The notes: generated by a model not told the origin, from the sequence alone. A DNA stretch of 47,491 nucleotides from Paludibacteraceae bacterium (GCA_017553575.1 JAFZKQ010000113.1:1-47491); one strand, 5' to 3'; counted from the first letter of the stretch, positions 18,391-27,209 are shown. Program-made: numbers and translations.

Positions 18391-19776
18391 TTATTTCGAC
18401 CTTAACAAATTGATGGTTCCCTTCTTGTTATGCTTCGTTCCATCCACACCTTTTGCCTCAATCACATAGAAATAGACACCGATGGAAGCCGCACTGCCAT
18501 AGACGGTTCCGTCCCATCCCGAAGTGATGTCTTCCGAATCATAGACTTTAGTTCCCCACTGGTCGTATATACGACAACGATAGGAAGCGATGGAACGATA
18601 AGCCACCTTAAATTCGTCATTGTTTCCATCTCCATTCGGAGTGAAGGCATTCGGAACAAAAATAGCCGACTCAGAAACGCGGAAGCAACCGTAAGAATAG
18701 CTCTTACACTTCGTCGCCGTATCCGAAGAGGTCACCGTCAACTTCACACAGTGAAGCCCCGGATCAGTAAAACGATACGCATAAATCGTCGAATCATACT
18801 GACGGAGGGATCCTGCGAAATCGTCTTCGGTTATATTCACACCGCTAACAAACTCCCATACATAACCCGTAGGGGAAACAGAAGAGTTAGGATAACTCAT
18901 CAAATCTATCGTAATCGGAGAGGAAGACTTAAACTTAGAGGTATCCGCCAAAGCCTGCGCGAAATCCGTATTAAAAGGAAGTATGATTCTGCCATCAGAG
19001 TCCTTTTGCCAACCATTATAATTAGGATCCGCCTCATGCTCATACTTGTCGTCCACACGCATCAACGGCAAAGCCTTAGGAGCCGTCGTCTTATACAAAG
19101 CCGTGACATAGTCAGGCAATTGGAGTCCCAACGTGTTAGCCAACTCATCCTTTATCGTGATCTTCGTATCCAAAACGGGCACAGGGATAATCAAAGCCGT
19201 ATCAGCGTCGGACTTGTCAGAAAACTCTGTCGTGTCTGGCTTAAAATCAGACGAGAACGTATAATCCTTATAGGAATAGGACAAATGTCTTATCACAGGG
19301 CGACGAACACCCAAGGAGTTGATATAGTACATCGTCGGCTGGATTTTCAAACGAAGTTCATCACAAGAAGCATCGTCGTCAGACCAAGTGACAGAGCTGA
19401 TTCCCCTATACTTAGCGACCCAAAGGTAACTACGGCAACGCTCACCCGAAGAACAAGTAGAGTCTCCGTACTCCACGATATAGCCACAATCCATCATCAC
19501 ACTTTTCAGGAGAGTCGACGACGAATCGACAGAATACTCCACCTCATTCACCGCTGTGGCGGAATCTGGATTCGTGGTGAACTTATACCATCGGCAACCT
19601 GTAGAATCAATCAAACTCGAGGAAAATTCTATCGTAAGATCCCTTGCAACCGTCGCCAAAACGACATTGCTTCGCGAGTCTGCGACAATGGCAGTACCCG
19701 TCTTTACCACGAAACCCTCCGAATAGGCATTCATCAGAGTGAAAAACGACAACAACGAAATAATATAACGCTTCAT
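18391..19776 (-). CDS. T9SS type B cargo protein (gliding-motility-associated C-terminal domain)
   Basis: The 461 residues start with a signal peptide (about 1-20, MKRYIISLLSFFTLMNAYS). A Cys-rich, Ser/Thr-rich beta region follows, then a PKD-like segment (about 290-385). The C-terminal domain begins at FVPNAFTPNGDGNNDEF and contains a YDQWGTKVYDS stretch and SGWDGTVYG. That pattern is the type B sorting signal (CHU_C family), which sends proteins through the type IX secretion system to the cell surface. The middle region matches nothing I recognise. No PorP/SprF gene is adjacent, unlike the cargo protein at 38177-42700. The gene is monocistronic and ends in a terminator. Confidence 0.87.
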   Translation of the reverse strand: MKRYIISLLSFFTLMNAYSEGFVVKTGTAIVADSRSNVVLATVARDLTIEFSSSLIDSTGCRWYKFTTNPDSATAVNEVEYSVDSSSTLLKSVMMDCGYIVEYGDSTCSSGERCRSYLWVAKYRGISSVTWSDDDASCDELRLKIQPTMYYINSLGVRRPVIRHLSYSYKDYTFSSDFKPDTTEFSDKSDADTALIIPVPVLDTKITIKDELANTLGLQLPDYVTALYKTTAPKALPLMRVDDKYEHEADPNYNGWQKDSDGRIILPFNTDFAQALADTSKFKSSSPITIDLMSYPNSSVSPTGYVWEFVSGVNITEDDFAGSLRQYDSTIYAYRFTDPGLHCVKLTVTSSDTATKCKSYSYGCFRVSESAIFVPNAFTPNGDGNNDEFKVAYRSIASYRCRIYDQWGTKVYDSEDITSGWDGTVYGSAASIGVYFYVIEAKGVDGTKHNKKGTINLLRSK

Positions 19777-19925
19777 CTTATCTTTTACTTACCAAAATTT
19801 ATGCTCGAAAATCGCCCACAACCTTCGTCGGACGACTACACAACAATTAAAGTGCAATATTACAAAAACATTTTCATACCTTGCGATTGTCACACAAAGA
19901 TATTTCAAACAACAAGGATTTTTTA

Positions 19926-19934
19926 TACCTTTGC
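19926..19934 (+). promoter_or_regulatory. -7 box upstream of the POT transporter or a leader RNA
   Basis: TACCTTTGC is an exact TAnnTTTG match. Transcription would begin near 19941, about 228 nt before the transporter ATG, which is an unusually long leader compared with the other genes here. Confidence 0.6.
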
Positions 19935-19994
19935 CTTATCGGCGAGTTTCAATAATTCGCCACAACTAAAAACAAAAAGTGGGAATGTAATACG

Positions 19995-20128
19995 TTTCGA
20001 TGCTTGGGGTTCTATTTCGGCATCTTGCTGTTTGCCAGCCGGTTTCAGTGCTCGCACTGCCTCCTCACCTCGCTCAGCGTGGACTCTTCACAAAGTGTCT
20101 CTACGGAGATATAGTCCAAGAATCGAAA
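19995..20128 (+). ncRNA. Candidate structured leader or small RNA upstream of the peptide transporter
   Basis: The ends pair over long range. TTTCGAT (19995-20001) pairs with ATCGAAA (20122-20128), and after one mismatch CTTGG (20003-20007) pairs with CCAAG (20116-20120). Inside are GGCA/TGCC (20019-20022 with 20033-20036), CAGTG-CTCG-CACTG (20046-20059), and TCTC-TACG-GAGA (20098-20109), the last with a stable tetraloop. GGACT (20081-20085) can also pair with AGTCC (20113-20117), competing with the closing stem, as expected of a switch. It could be a cis-regulator of the transporter or an independent RNA; it resembles no riboswitch class I can name. There is no T-run directly after it. Confidence 0.45.
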
Positions 20129-20168
20129 TCAATTTATAGAAACTACAAACAATAGCTCAATATAAAAA

Positions 20169-21686
20169 ATGGGAAAGAAACATCCGGAAGGCCTCTATTT
20201 GCTCTTCTTCACCGAAATGTGGGAACGATTCAGTTACTATGGAATGAGAGCCATCTTCACGCTCTATCTGACAAAAGCGTTAATGATGGACAAAGAACTT
20301 GCCTCCAACATATACGGCAGTTACACGGGATTCGTCTATCTCACGCCCCTCTTGGGAGGATTCTTGGCCGACCGGTACTTAGGCAACCGAAAATCAATCG
20401 TCAGCGGTGGTTACATGATGGCTTTAGGACAACTGTTCCTATTCTTCAGTGCACTTTTCTATACGGACGATTTACTTTCCAAAATTCTGTTGCTAGCAGG
20501 TCTGACGCTGCTGACCATCGGAAACGGTTTTTTCAAGCCCAACATCTCCACCATGGTCGGACAATTGTACAAACCCGATGACGAACGGAAAGATTCCGCC
20601 TACACCATCTTCTATATGGGCATCAACATAGGTGCGTTCTTCTCGCCACTCGTCTGCGGATGGCTGGGAGACACGAAAGACCCTGCCGATTTCAAATGGG
20701 GATTCTTGGCAGCATGCATAGGCATGATCATAGGAACGATTATTTTCCAAACAGGACAAAACAAGCACCTTGTCACGCCCGACCTTCAACCCATCGGCAC
20801 AAAGCCGAACGTGCAAAGGGAGAAAAGCGACAACGCCCCAACGAACAAGTTGTCCCTCCTTCTGCTATGCGTAGGCGAGGTTTTGTTGCTGCTCCTCTTC
20901 CGATATATGGGAGCCGACTGGGTGGGAGCCTGCATCTTCAGTTGCTGCATCTCCTTCCCGGTTTTCATCATCACCGACAAGTCACTGACCAAGGCTGAAC
21001 GCAAGCACATTTGGGTCATCTACATCATCTCCTTTTTCGTGATATTCTTCTGGGCGGCCTTCGAACAAGCTGGAGCCTCCCTCACCTTCTTTGCCGAGGA
21101 GCAAACTGACCGGTCGATATTATGTTGGGAAATGCCAGCCAGCTATTTCCAAAGCTTCAACGCCATCTTCATCGTCATATTGGCACCGATATTCTCTATG
21201 ATTTGGCCTTGGCTGAAGAAACACGGCAAAGAGCCATCCTCGCCGACCAAACAAGCATTAGGACTTCTGCTCCTTGCCATCGGATACTACATCATCGCTA
21301 TCGGCGTCAAAGATGTCGAGCCTGGCGTCAAGGTCAGCATGTTCTGGCTCATCAGTCTCTACTTCATCCATACGCTCGGAGAGCTCTGTCTCTCCCCTAT
21401 CGGACTTTCCATGGTCAACAAACTTTCGCCTGCACGATTTGCCTCCCTGCTTATGGGCGTGTGGTTCCTATCCACTTCCACGGCCAACAAATTCGCAGGC
21501 ATACTAAGTTCGCTATACCCACAATTCGACGAGGGCGGAAACCTTGTCCAAGCAAAATCCATATTAGGATACTCTATCACAAACTTGAACGAATTTTTCA
21601 TGGTTTTCGTCATCTCCGCGGGCATCTCTTCACTCCTACTCTTTGCCATAACGAAGAAGCTACAAAAGATGATGGAGACAGAATGA
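20169..21686 (+). CDS. Proton-coupled peptide transporter (POT/PTR2 family)
   Basis: The 505-residue MFS-fold protein has about 12-14 membrane helices. Helix 1 carries the proton-coupling motif ExxER (Glu16, Glu19, Arg20) in FTEMWERFSYYGM. The PTR2 signature follows in GGFLADRYLGNRKSIVSGG, and the second family motif is IFYMGINIGAFFSPLVCGW near residues 146-164. It should import di- and tripeptides with protons across the inner membrane. The gene is preceded by a long foldable leader that may regulate it, and ends in a strong terminator 13 nt past the stop. It is monocistronic. Confidence 0.93.
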   Translation: MGKKHPEGLYLLFFTEMWERFSYYGMRAIFTLYLTKALMMDKELASNIYGSYTGFVYLTPLLGGFLADRYLGNRKSIVSGGYMMALGQLFLFFSALFYTDDLLSKILLLAGLTLLTIGNGFFKPNISTMVGQLYKPDDERKDSAYTIFYMGINIGAFFSPLVCGWLGDTKDPADFKWGFLAACIGMIIGTIIFQTGQNKHLVTPDLQPIGTKPNVQREKSDNAPTNKLSLLLLCVGEVLLLLLFRYMGADWVGACIFSCCISFPVFIITDKSLTKAERKHIWVIYIISFFVIFFWAAFEQAGASLTFFAEEQTDRSILCWEMPASYFQSFNAIFIVILAPIFSMIWPWLKKHGKEPSSPTKQALGLLLLAIGYYIIAIGVKDVEPGVKVSMFWLISLYFIHTLGELCLSPIGLSMVNKLSPARFASLLMGVWFLSTSTANKFAGILSSLYPQFDEGGNLVQAKSILGYSITNLNEFFMVFVISAGISSLLLFAITKKLQKMMETE

Positions 21687-21699
21687 GAAGAGTGATTCC

Positions 21700-21723
21700 G
21701 GGAGGTGCGACGCCTCCCTTTTT
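21700..21723 (+). terminator. Intrinsic terminator after the POT transporter gene
   Basis: GGGAGG (21700-21705) pairs with CCTCCC (21713-21718) over a 7-nt loop, then five T residues follow. Confidence 0.85.
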
Positions 21724-21757
21724 CAGACTTGCTTAGGACGCATAAAAAAGATAAAAC

Positions 21758-21952
21758 ATGGATAATCAAGAAGAAAAGAAAAAAAGAGGAGGAAAGAGAG
21801 AAGGTGCAGGACGAAAGAAAACGACTTGCAAGAAGTTCGGATTCAACGCCACAGAAGAGGTGGCTAATATCCTTGAAAACATACCCAACAAAACCGAATT
21901 TATCATACAGGCAATTTTAGAAAAACATGAAAGAGAGAAGGGACGTTGTTAG
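21758..21952 (+). CDS. Small basic putative DNA-binding protein
   Basis: This 64-residue protein begins with a very basic stretch (about residues 6-24, with KKRGGKREGAGRKK). It is followed by about 40 residues in a beta-strand then two-helix pattern (FGFNATEEVANILENIPNK and the following IIQAILEKHE), suggestive of a ribbon-helix-helix fold. The GKREGAGRKK motif is common in small phage- and plasmid-type proteins. The gene has its own intrinsic terminator, whose stem includes the last codons and stop, so it is a compact single unit. A partner or target cannot be seen. It is too short to call by homology alone, but the open frame and terminator support a real gene. Confidence 0.65.
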   Translation: MDNQEEKKKRGGKREGAGRKKTTCKKFGFNATEEVANILENIPNKTEFIIQAILEKHEREKGRC

Positions 21953-21963
21953 TCCCTTTTTTT
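21938..21963 (+). terminator. Intrinsic terminator overlapping the end of the small DNA-binding gene
   Basis: AAGGGAC (21938-21944) pairs with GTCCCTT (21952-21958) and a T-run continues to 21963. The stem includes the final codons and the TAG stop. Confidence 0.8.
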
Positions 21964-22015
21964 GTGCGAGCACAGAATTCTTCCTGATGTGAACGTCGAT
22001 TTTTCCCGTCCCGAC

Positions 22016-22059
22016 AAAAAAACGCGGCGGGAGTACTGCCTCACGACAACACACCCGCC
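22016..22059 (-). terminator. Intrinsic terminator after glyS
   Basis: On the minus strand GGCGGG pairs with CCCGCC across a 22-nt loop, then GCG and seven T residues follow. It lies about 38 nt past the glyS stop. Confidence 0.65.
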
Positions 22060-22096
22060 TACCGTAAACTAAAACTTATGAAAAAATTAAAAAATA

Positions 22097-23644
22097 CTAT
22101 TCCATCAACTTCTTGTAAAGGTTGCTCATATTGACTGCATCGCCAATCAACTTATGCAAGTCAGCCACCTTCACACGCTCTTGCTCCATCGTATCACGGA
22201 AACGGAGAGTAACCGTGTTGTCCTCCAAAGTCTGGTGGTCAACCGTGACACAGTAAGGAGTACCGATAGCGTCTTGACGACGGTAACGCTTACCGATCGT
22301 ATCCTTCTCTTCGTAGATGCACTTATAGTCGAACATCAACTCCTTCATGATCTCATTTGCCTTTTCAGGAAGACCGTCCTTCTTCAACAAAGGCAAGATA
22401 GCACACTTAACAGGAGCCAAAGGTGCAGGCAATCTCAAAACGACACGTTTTTCGCCGTTCTCCAACTCCTCCTCCTTGTAGGCACCCGCCATAACAGAAA
22501 GGAACATACGATCCACACCGATTGAAGTCTCAATTACGTATGGAACATACGACTTGTTCTCCTCTGGATCGAAATACTCCAATTTCTTTCCTGAGAACTG
22601 AGCATGACGAGACAAATCCCAATTTGTACGAGAGTGGATACCCTCAACCTCCTTGAATCCGAAAGGCATACGGAACTCAATATCCGTAGCAGCATTGGCA
22701 TAGTGAGCCAACTTATCATGATCATGGAAACGATACATCTCGTCGCCCATGCCCAAAGACTTATGCCATTTCAAGCGGAACTCCTTCCAATGCTTGAACC
22801 ACTCCATCTCAGTTCCAGGCTTGCAGAAGAACTGCATCTCCATCTGTTCGAACTCACGCATACGGAAGATGAACTGACGAGCTACGATCTCGTTACGGAA
22901 AGCCTTACCGATTTGTGCGATACCGAAAGGAATCTTCATACGACCCGTCTTTTGAACATTCAAGAAATTCGTGAAGATACCTTGACAAGTCTCAGGACGA
23001 AGGTAGATGTTCATCGTATTCTCAGCAGTTGCGCCGATTTCCGTTTTAAACATCAAATTGAATTGCTTCACATCGGTCCAATTCTTCGTACCGCTGATTG
23101 GACATACGATCTCTTCATCAAGGATGATTTGCTTCAACTCATCCAAATTATTATCGTTCAACGCTTTTGCGAAACGAGTATGAAGAGCGTCACGCTTAGC
23201 GATATGCTCCAAGACACGAGGGTTAGTTGCCTTGAACTTCTCCTCATCGAAAGCGTCGCCAAACTTCTTAGCAGCCTTCTCTACCTCTTTCGCAATTTTA
23301 TCGTCGTATTTAGCAATTTGATCCTCGATCAAAACATCGGCACGATAACGCTTCTTTGAATCACGGTTGTCGATCAACGGATCATTGAAAGCGTCCACAT
23401 GTCCGGAAGCCTTCCATGTTGTAGGGTCCATAAAAATGGCCGCATCGATTCCGACAATATTCTGATGAAGCAAAGTCATCGCATCCCACCAATATTTCTT
23501 GATGTTGTTCTTCAACTCGACGCCATTTTGTCCATAATCATAAACAGCACCCAATCCTCCGTAGATCTCACTAGACGGGAAGACGAAACCGTACTCCTTG
23601 CAATGAGACACCAATTGTTTAAATACCTCTTCTTGTGAAGCCAT
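22097..23644 (-). CDS. glyS: Glycyl-tRNA synthetase (single-chain, homodimeric type)
   Basis: The 515 residues form a class II synthetase of the archaeal/eukaryotic alpha2 type, not the alpha2beta2 type of Proteobacteria. Class II motif 2 is visible in FRNEIVARQFIFRMREFEQM, and motif 3 in ETSIGVDRMFLSVMAG. The C-terminal anticodon-binding domain runs from about 410 to the end (LAPVKCAILPLLKKDG onward). It attaches glycine to tRNA-Gly. The start is supported by a purine-rich AAAGGAAAG just upstream and by an exact promoter box at 23692-23700. The gene is monocistronic. Confidence 0.96.
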   Translation of the reverse strand: MASQEEVFKQLVSHCKEYGFVFPSSEIYGGLGAVYDYGQNGVELKNNIKKYWWDAMTLLHQNIVGIDAAIFMDPTTWKASGHVDAFNDPLIDNRDSKKRYRADVLIEDQIAKYDDKIAKEVEKAAKKFGDAFDEEKFKATNPRVLEHIAKRDALHTRFAKALNDNNLDELKQIILDEEIVCPISGTKNWTDVKQFNLMFKTEIGATAENTMNIYLRPETCQGIFTNFLNVQKTGRMKIPFGIAQIGKAFRNEIVARQFIFRMREFEQMEMQFFCKPGTEMEWFKHWKEFRLKWHKSLGMGDEMYRFHDHDKLAHYANAATDIEFRMPFGFKEVEGIHSRTNWDLSRHAQFSGKKLEYFDPEENKSYVPYVIETSIGVDRMFLSVMAGAYKEEELENGEKRVVLRLPAPLAPVKCAILPLLKKDGLPEKANEIMKELMFDYKCIYEEKDTIGKRYRRQDAIGTPYCVTVDHQTLEDNTVTLRFRDTMEQERVKVADLHKLIGDAVNMSNLYKKLME

Positions 23645-23691
23645 AGCTTTCCTTTGTTATTAATTTTTTATTTGTACTTCTATTTAATTAT

Positions 23692-23700
23692 GCAAATTTA
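23692..23700 (-). promoter_or_regulatory. -7 box for glyS
   Basis: The minus strand reads TAAATTTGC, an exact TAnnTTTG match about 48 nt before the start codon. Confidence 0.65.
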
Positions 23701-23869
23701 GTCATTAATCAGTAGACACACACACTAATTATCTTTTTTTTGCTTTTAGCAAGAGGGAGAAAATCACGGTCGATAGAAATTTCACCTCAAAAGAACTAGA
23801 AAAGCACGGAAAAGGGCTCCCAAAAACACAATAAATTTAATTAACGTAACAAGTTTTAAAAAAATATGC

Positions 23870-23877
23870 TACTTTTG
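23870..23877 (+). promoter_or_regulatory. -7 box for the outer-membrane barrel gene
   Basis: TACTTTTG is an exact TAnnTTTG match 26 nt before the ATG at 23904. This box and the leader after it recur in degenerate form at 24672-24701. Confidence 0.65.
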
Positions 23878-23899
23878 AACCGAAAATTCAAATATCTAT
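23870..23899 (+). repeat. Promoter/leader repeat, copy 1 (functional-looking)
   Basis: This 30-bp stretch spans the -7 box and the transcribed leader of the barrel gene. The second copy at 24672-24701 matches about 25 of 30 bases. Confidence 0.55.
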
Positions 23900-23903
23900 A
23901 AAA

Positions 23904-24587
23904 ATGAAAAAAGTATTATTGGCCCTTGTGGCAACATTGGGATTGACATTCAACATGTCTGCCCAAAATCCTGGAGAGGATAATGGTTTCGGTTTGAAAT
24001 TACATGTCGCTATTCCTGGTGGCGAATATGGCAATAATGGTAAAACTTCGAATTCTCTCTATACCACGGAAAATGAATACAGCGGTCTCCTATTCGGTAT
24101 CGACTTAGACAACCGTTGGTATGTATGGCACAACGACATGTTCGGAGTTGCCGTAAATGCTCATTGGATGGACTTCTCTTTCGGTACAGGAGAAATCGAA
24201 ACAACCTCAAAATCAAAGGTTTCAATCGGTAGCCTCAGTGCAAAAGAAAGCTACTCTACAGATGTAACCAATATGGAAGTAGGCCTTCTCGGTGTAGGTC
24301 CTATGTTTACTTTCTATCTTGGACATGACATGGCGGTGGATGGCTACTACAACATCGTTCCTACAGCAATGCTCATGATTGAAGAGAATCAAAAAGATGA
24401 TGAAGATGATTATTTCTTTTGGGGAGCAGGATTGACGCATAACGTAGGAGCTGCCTTCCGTTGGAAATTCCTCCAAACAGGTCTTGAATACAGATTGGGC
24501 AATATGGATTTGGAAGAAGATGATGAAGATATCGAATACGAGGCAAGTGCAAACAGCTTGAGAGTATTCTTCGGATTCAAGTTCTAA
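23904..24587 (+). CDS. Small outer-membrane beta-barrel protein of unknown function
   Basis: This 227-residue protein starts with a signal peptide cleaved after about residue 20 (MKKVLLALVATLGLTFNMSA). The rest alternates hydrophobic and polar residues with many Gly, Tyr, Phe and Trp, and ends LRVFFGFKF, a typical terminal beta-strand with a C-terminal Phe. About 8-10 strands would fit. Two loops are strongly acidic (QKDDEDDY and EEDDEDIEYE), perhaps binding cations, which is inference. It resembles porin-family or OmpA-like barrels without a peptidoglycan-binding domain. It is a single gene bounded by its own promoter and terminator. Confidence 0.75.
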   Translation: MKKVLLALVATLGLTFNMSAQNPGEDNGFGLKLHVAIPGGEYGNNGKTSNSLYTTENEYSGLLFGIDLDNRWYVWHNDMFGVAVNAHWMDFSFGTGEIETTSKSKVSIGSLSAKESYSTDVTNMEVGLLGVGPMFTFYLGHDMAVDGYYNIVPTAMLMIEENQKDDEDDYFFWGAGLTHNVGAAFRWKFLQTGLEYRLGNMDLEEDDEDIEYEASANSLRVFFGFKF

Positions 24588-24603
24588 TTCCACACATAAA
24601 AAG

Positions 24604-24642
24604 ACAACAAGAGGCTCGGACAATCCGGGCCTCTATTGTTTT
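24604..24642 (+). terminator. Intrinsic terminator after the barrel gene
   Basis: AGAGGC (24610-24615) and GCCTCT (24629-24634) form the base of a stem that continues with CGG/CCG; ATTGTTTTC follows. Confidence 0.75.
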
Positions 24643-24671
24643 CAAAAGGCTGAAGGCAAAAATCCAAGCCG

Positions 24672-24701
24672 TATCTTAGAAACGAAAATTCAAACATCTA
24701 T
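24672..24701 (+). repeat. Promoter/leader repeat, copy 2 (degenerate)
   Basis: CGAAAATTCAAACATCTAT (24683-24701) differs at one base from 23881-23899. The preceding TATCTTAG corresponds to the TACTTTTG box but has lost the consensus. The ATG that follows at 24709 is closed after five codons. Confidence 0.55.
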
Positions 24702-24865
24702 TCAGTCATGAGCCTTGTAAATTAACTTGTTCGCCAAGCCCAACAAGCCTAATAGATTTAATCTGTCACAAAACACAACACAGCCCAAAAATCTACTTCC
24801 TACATTTTTCACAATCATTTTGTCTCTGAGGCCTTAAATGATTTCTTAAAATCAACAAAAAGCAG

Positions 24866-24874
24866 TAACTTTGC
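24866..24874 (+). promoter_or_regulatory. -7 box for era-der
   Basis: TAACTTTGC is an exact TAnnTTTG match about 91 nt ahead of the era start. Confidence 0.65.
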
Positions 24875-24964
24875 AGAATAAATAGTACATTCGGTAGAAA
24901 CTATGGAGTATATTCCATCAGACTACCCTACTACACTAAATTTCAACTCAAAAAAGGCAGAGAC

Positions 24965-25846
24965 ATGCACAAATCCGGATTCGTAAATATCGTAGGAAAT
25001 CCAAATGTGGGAAAATCCACATTGATGAATGCCCTCGTTGGTGAGAAAATCTCAGTCATCACCTCCAAGGCCCAGACAACCCGACACCGTATAATGGGAA
25101 TCGTTAACGGAGAGGATTTTCAGATTGTGTATTCAGACACCCCAGGTGTCTTGAAGCCCAACTACAAACTCCAAGAATCCATGCTAAACTTCTCCAACAG
25201 TGCGCTGTCTGATGCCGACATCATCCTCTATGTGACGGACGTGGTTGAAAATGGGGAAAAGAACATCAGTTTCATCGAAAAAGTACAGAAAAATAACGCC
25301 AAAACCTTGGTCGTCATAAACAAAATCGACCTCTGCGACCAAAGCAAATTGGAAGAGTTGGTCGCAAAATGGGAAAAGATTCTGCCCAAAGCGGAAATCA
25401 TTCCCCTATCGGCTCTCAACAACTTCAACTTGGATTACTTGCTGAAGAGAATCAAGGAATTGTTGCCTGACTCGCCTCCTTTCTTCGAAAAGGACGCACT
25501 CACGGACAAGCCAGCCCGCTTCTTCGTGACCGAAATCATCCGAGAAAAGATATTGACCAACTACGATAAGGAGATCCCTTATTCGGTAGAAGTGGTTGTG
25601 GAACAATTCAAGGAAGACGACAACCTCATTCGAATCAATGCTGTAATCTATGTCGAAAGGGATTCCCAAAAAGGAATCATTATCGGACAGAAAGGAAGAA
25701 TGCTGAAAAAGGTCGGAACAGAAGCAAGAAAAGACATAGAGACCTTCTTCGACAAGAAGGTATTCTTGGAACTGTTCGTCAAAGTAGAAAAGGATTGGCG
25801 GAACAAAGATAGCAAGTTGAAAGCTTTCGGCTACCAACTTGATTAA
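24965..25846 (+). CDS. era: GTPase Era
   Basis: The 293 residues match Era. The G1 loop is GNPNVGKST (11-19), G3 is DTPG in [15 protein letters not shown], and G4 is NKID near residue 118-121. The C-terminal KH domain carries [13 protein letters not shown] (a GxxG-type loop), which binds the 3' end of 16S rRNA. It acts in maturation of the 30S ribosomal subunit. The ATG at 24965 is favoured because it places the G1 loop at the usual distance. The der start codon lies 26 nt beyond the stop of era, so the two GTPase genes form an operon. Confidence 0.96.
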   Translation: MHKSGFVNIVGNPNVGKSTLMNALVGEKISVITSKAQTTRHRIMGIVNGEDFQIVYSDTPGVLKPNYKLQESMLNFSNSALSDADIILYVTDVVENGEKNISFIEKVQKNNAKTLVVINKIDLCDQSKLEELVAKWEKILPKAEIIPLSALNNFNLDYLLKRIKELLPDSPPFFEKDALTDKPARFFVTEIIREKILTNYDKEIPYSVEVVVEQFKEDDNLIRINAVIYVERDSQKGIIIGQKGRMLKKVGTEARKDIETFFDKKVFLELFVKVEKDWRNKDSKLKAFGYQLD

Positions 25847-25871
25847 GAACACAGTAAAAAGGAAAAACAAA

Positions 25872-27185
25872 ATGAGCAATCTTGTAGCAATAGTAGGAAG
25901 ACCTAACGTTGGTAAATCGACGTTATTCAACCGACTCACCCAAACCCGTAGGGCCATCGTCAACGAAGAGGCCGGCACGACCAGAGACCGCCAATACGGA
26001 AAAGTTTTATGGAACGGAGTCGAATTCTCCATCGTCGACACAGGCGGATGGGTGGTCAATTCAGAAGATATTTTTGAAGAGGAGATTCGCAAGCAGGTGC
26101 AAATCGCCATCGATGAGTGTGACGTTATCCTTTTCGTCGTTGACGTGCACAACGGCGTAACCGACTTGGATATGCAAGTGGCCAAACTGCTTCGACAGAA
26201 CAATAAACCTGTCATCGTCATCTGCAACAAGGTGGACAACTACGAAATGCAATACTCCTCCCCAGAATTCTACAAACTCGGTTTGGGCGATCCTTTCTGC
26301 ATCTCGGCCATCAACGGTTCCGGAACAGGAGACCTCTTGGACTTCATCTTGGAAAAGTTGCCGAAGAAAAAAGAGGAGGAGATGGTAGAAAACCTGCCAC
26401 GTTTTGCAGTGGTCGGTAGGCCAAACGCCGGTAAATCATCCATCGTCAACGCATTCATCGGGGAAGACCGCTACATCGTGACAGATATCGCAGGAACGAC
26501 CCGCGACAGCATCCACTCCCGATACACCAAATTCGGATACGACTTCTATCTTGTCGATACGGCCGGCATCCGCAAAAAGAGCAAGGTGACGGAAGATTTG
26601 GAATACTTCTCCGTGATACGTTCCATTCGATCCATTGAAGACGCTGATGTCTGCATCCTCATGATTGACGCCACGAGAGGCATCGAAAGCCAAGATTTAA
26701 ATATCTTCCAACTCATCCAAAAGAACAAGAAAGGTCTTGTAGTCTGCGTCAACAAATGGGATTTGATCACAGACAAGGATTCAAAGTCGACCATCACAAT
26801 GGAGAAGGCCATCCGTGAGCGCATGGCTCCGTTCAACGACTTCCCTATCATATTCACCTCTGCCCTGACGAAACAGAGAATATTCAAGGTGATCGAGACG
26901 GCAATGGAGGTTTATGAGAACAAAAACAAGAAGATTCCGACCAGCAAACTGAACGAATTCTTCTTACCTCTCATAGAGAACTATCCACCACCTGCAACAA
27001 AAGGCAAATACATTAAAATCAAATATGTCATGCAGGCACCGGAAACGGGTATCCCTACGTTCATCTTCTATGCAAACCTTCCTCAATATGTAAAGGATCC
27101 TTACAAACGATTCTTGGAAAATAAGCTACGTAGTAATTGGAACCTCTGCGGAACACAAGTAAACATATTTGTACGACAGAAATAG
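25872..27185 (+). CDS. der: GTPase Der (double-Era, EngA)
   Basis: The 437 residues contain two tandem GTPase domains and a C-terminal KH-like domain. Domain 1 has GRPNVGKST near the N-terminus; domain 2 has GRPNAGKSS near residue 180. DTGG and DTAG switch motifs and two N-K-x-D motifs (NKVD, NKWD) are present. It acts in late 50S subunit assembly. I chose the ATG at 25872 over the in-frame TTG at 25839, because the latter overlaps the end of era and adds only a lysine-rich tail. A strong terminator follows 25 nt beyond the stop. Confidence 0.96.
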   Translation: MSNLVAIVGRPNVGKSTLFNRLTQTRRAIVNEEAGTTRDRQYGKVLWNGVEFSIVDTGGWVVNSEDIFEEEIRKQVQIAIDECDVILFVVDVHNGVTDLDMQVAKLLRQNNKPVIVICNKVDNYEMQYSSPEFYKLGLGDPFCISAINGSGTGDLLDFILEKLPKKKEEEMVENLPRFAVVGRPNAGKSSIVNAFIGEDRYIVTDIAGTTRDSIHSRYTKFGYDFYLVDTAGIRKKSKVTEDLEYFSVIRSIRSIEDADVCILMIDATRGIESQDLNIFQLIQKNKKGLVVCVNKWDLITDKDSKSTITMEKAIRERMAPFNDFPIIFTSALTKQRIFKVIETAMEVYENKNKKIPTSKLNEFFLPLIENYPPPATKGKYIKIKYVMQAPETGIPTFIFYANLPQYVKDPYKRFLENKLRSNWNLCGTQVNIFVRQK

Positions 27186-27209
27186 TGCTACACCAAGTGG
27201 CACTCTCAT

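Larger units (their letters stand above)
19777..20168. other. 392-bp divergent intergenic region with a structured leader
   Basis: No protein-coding gene is supported here. The left part should hold the promoter of the minus-strand T9SS cargo gene, for which I find no exact box. The right part holds the plus-strand promoter of the peptide transporter (19926-19934) and a strongly foldable stretch from 19941 to 20128, described separately. Confidence 0.6.
24588..24964. other. 377-bp gap between the barrel gene and era
   Basis: It contains the barrel-gene terminator, a degenerate copy of that gene's promoter and leader (24672-24701), and the era promoter (24866-24874). A 27-codon frame from the ATG at 24903 overlaps the era start; I do not call it. 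I see nothing else. Confidence 0.6.

Noticed and set aside
18430..20139. 569-codon plus-strand frame across the T9SS cargo gene and its upstream gap
   Set aside because: It is the antisense shadow of the cargo gene, rich in Arg and Ile; the cargo gene on the minus strand has a signal peptide, a sorting domain and a terminator.
24903..24986. 27-codon reading frame overlapping the start of era
   Set aside because: No motif, codon pattern or ribosome-binding site supports it, and short frames of this size are expected by chance in a 91-nt leader.
25839..25871. TTG start that would extend der by 11 residues
   Set aside because: It overlaps era and adds only a lysine-rich stretch ahead of the normal N-terminus.
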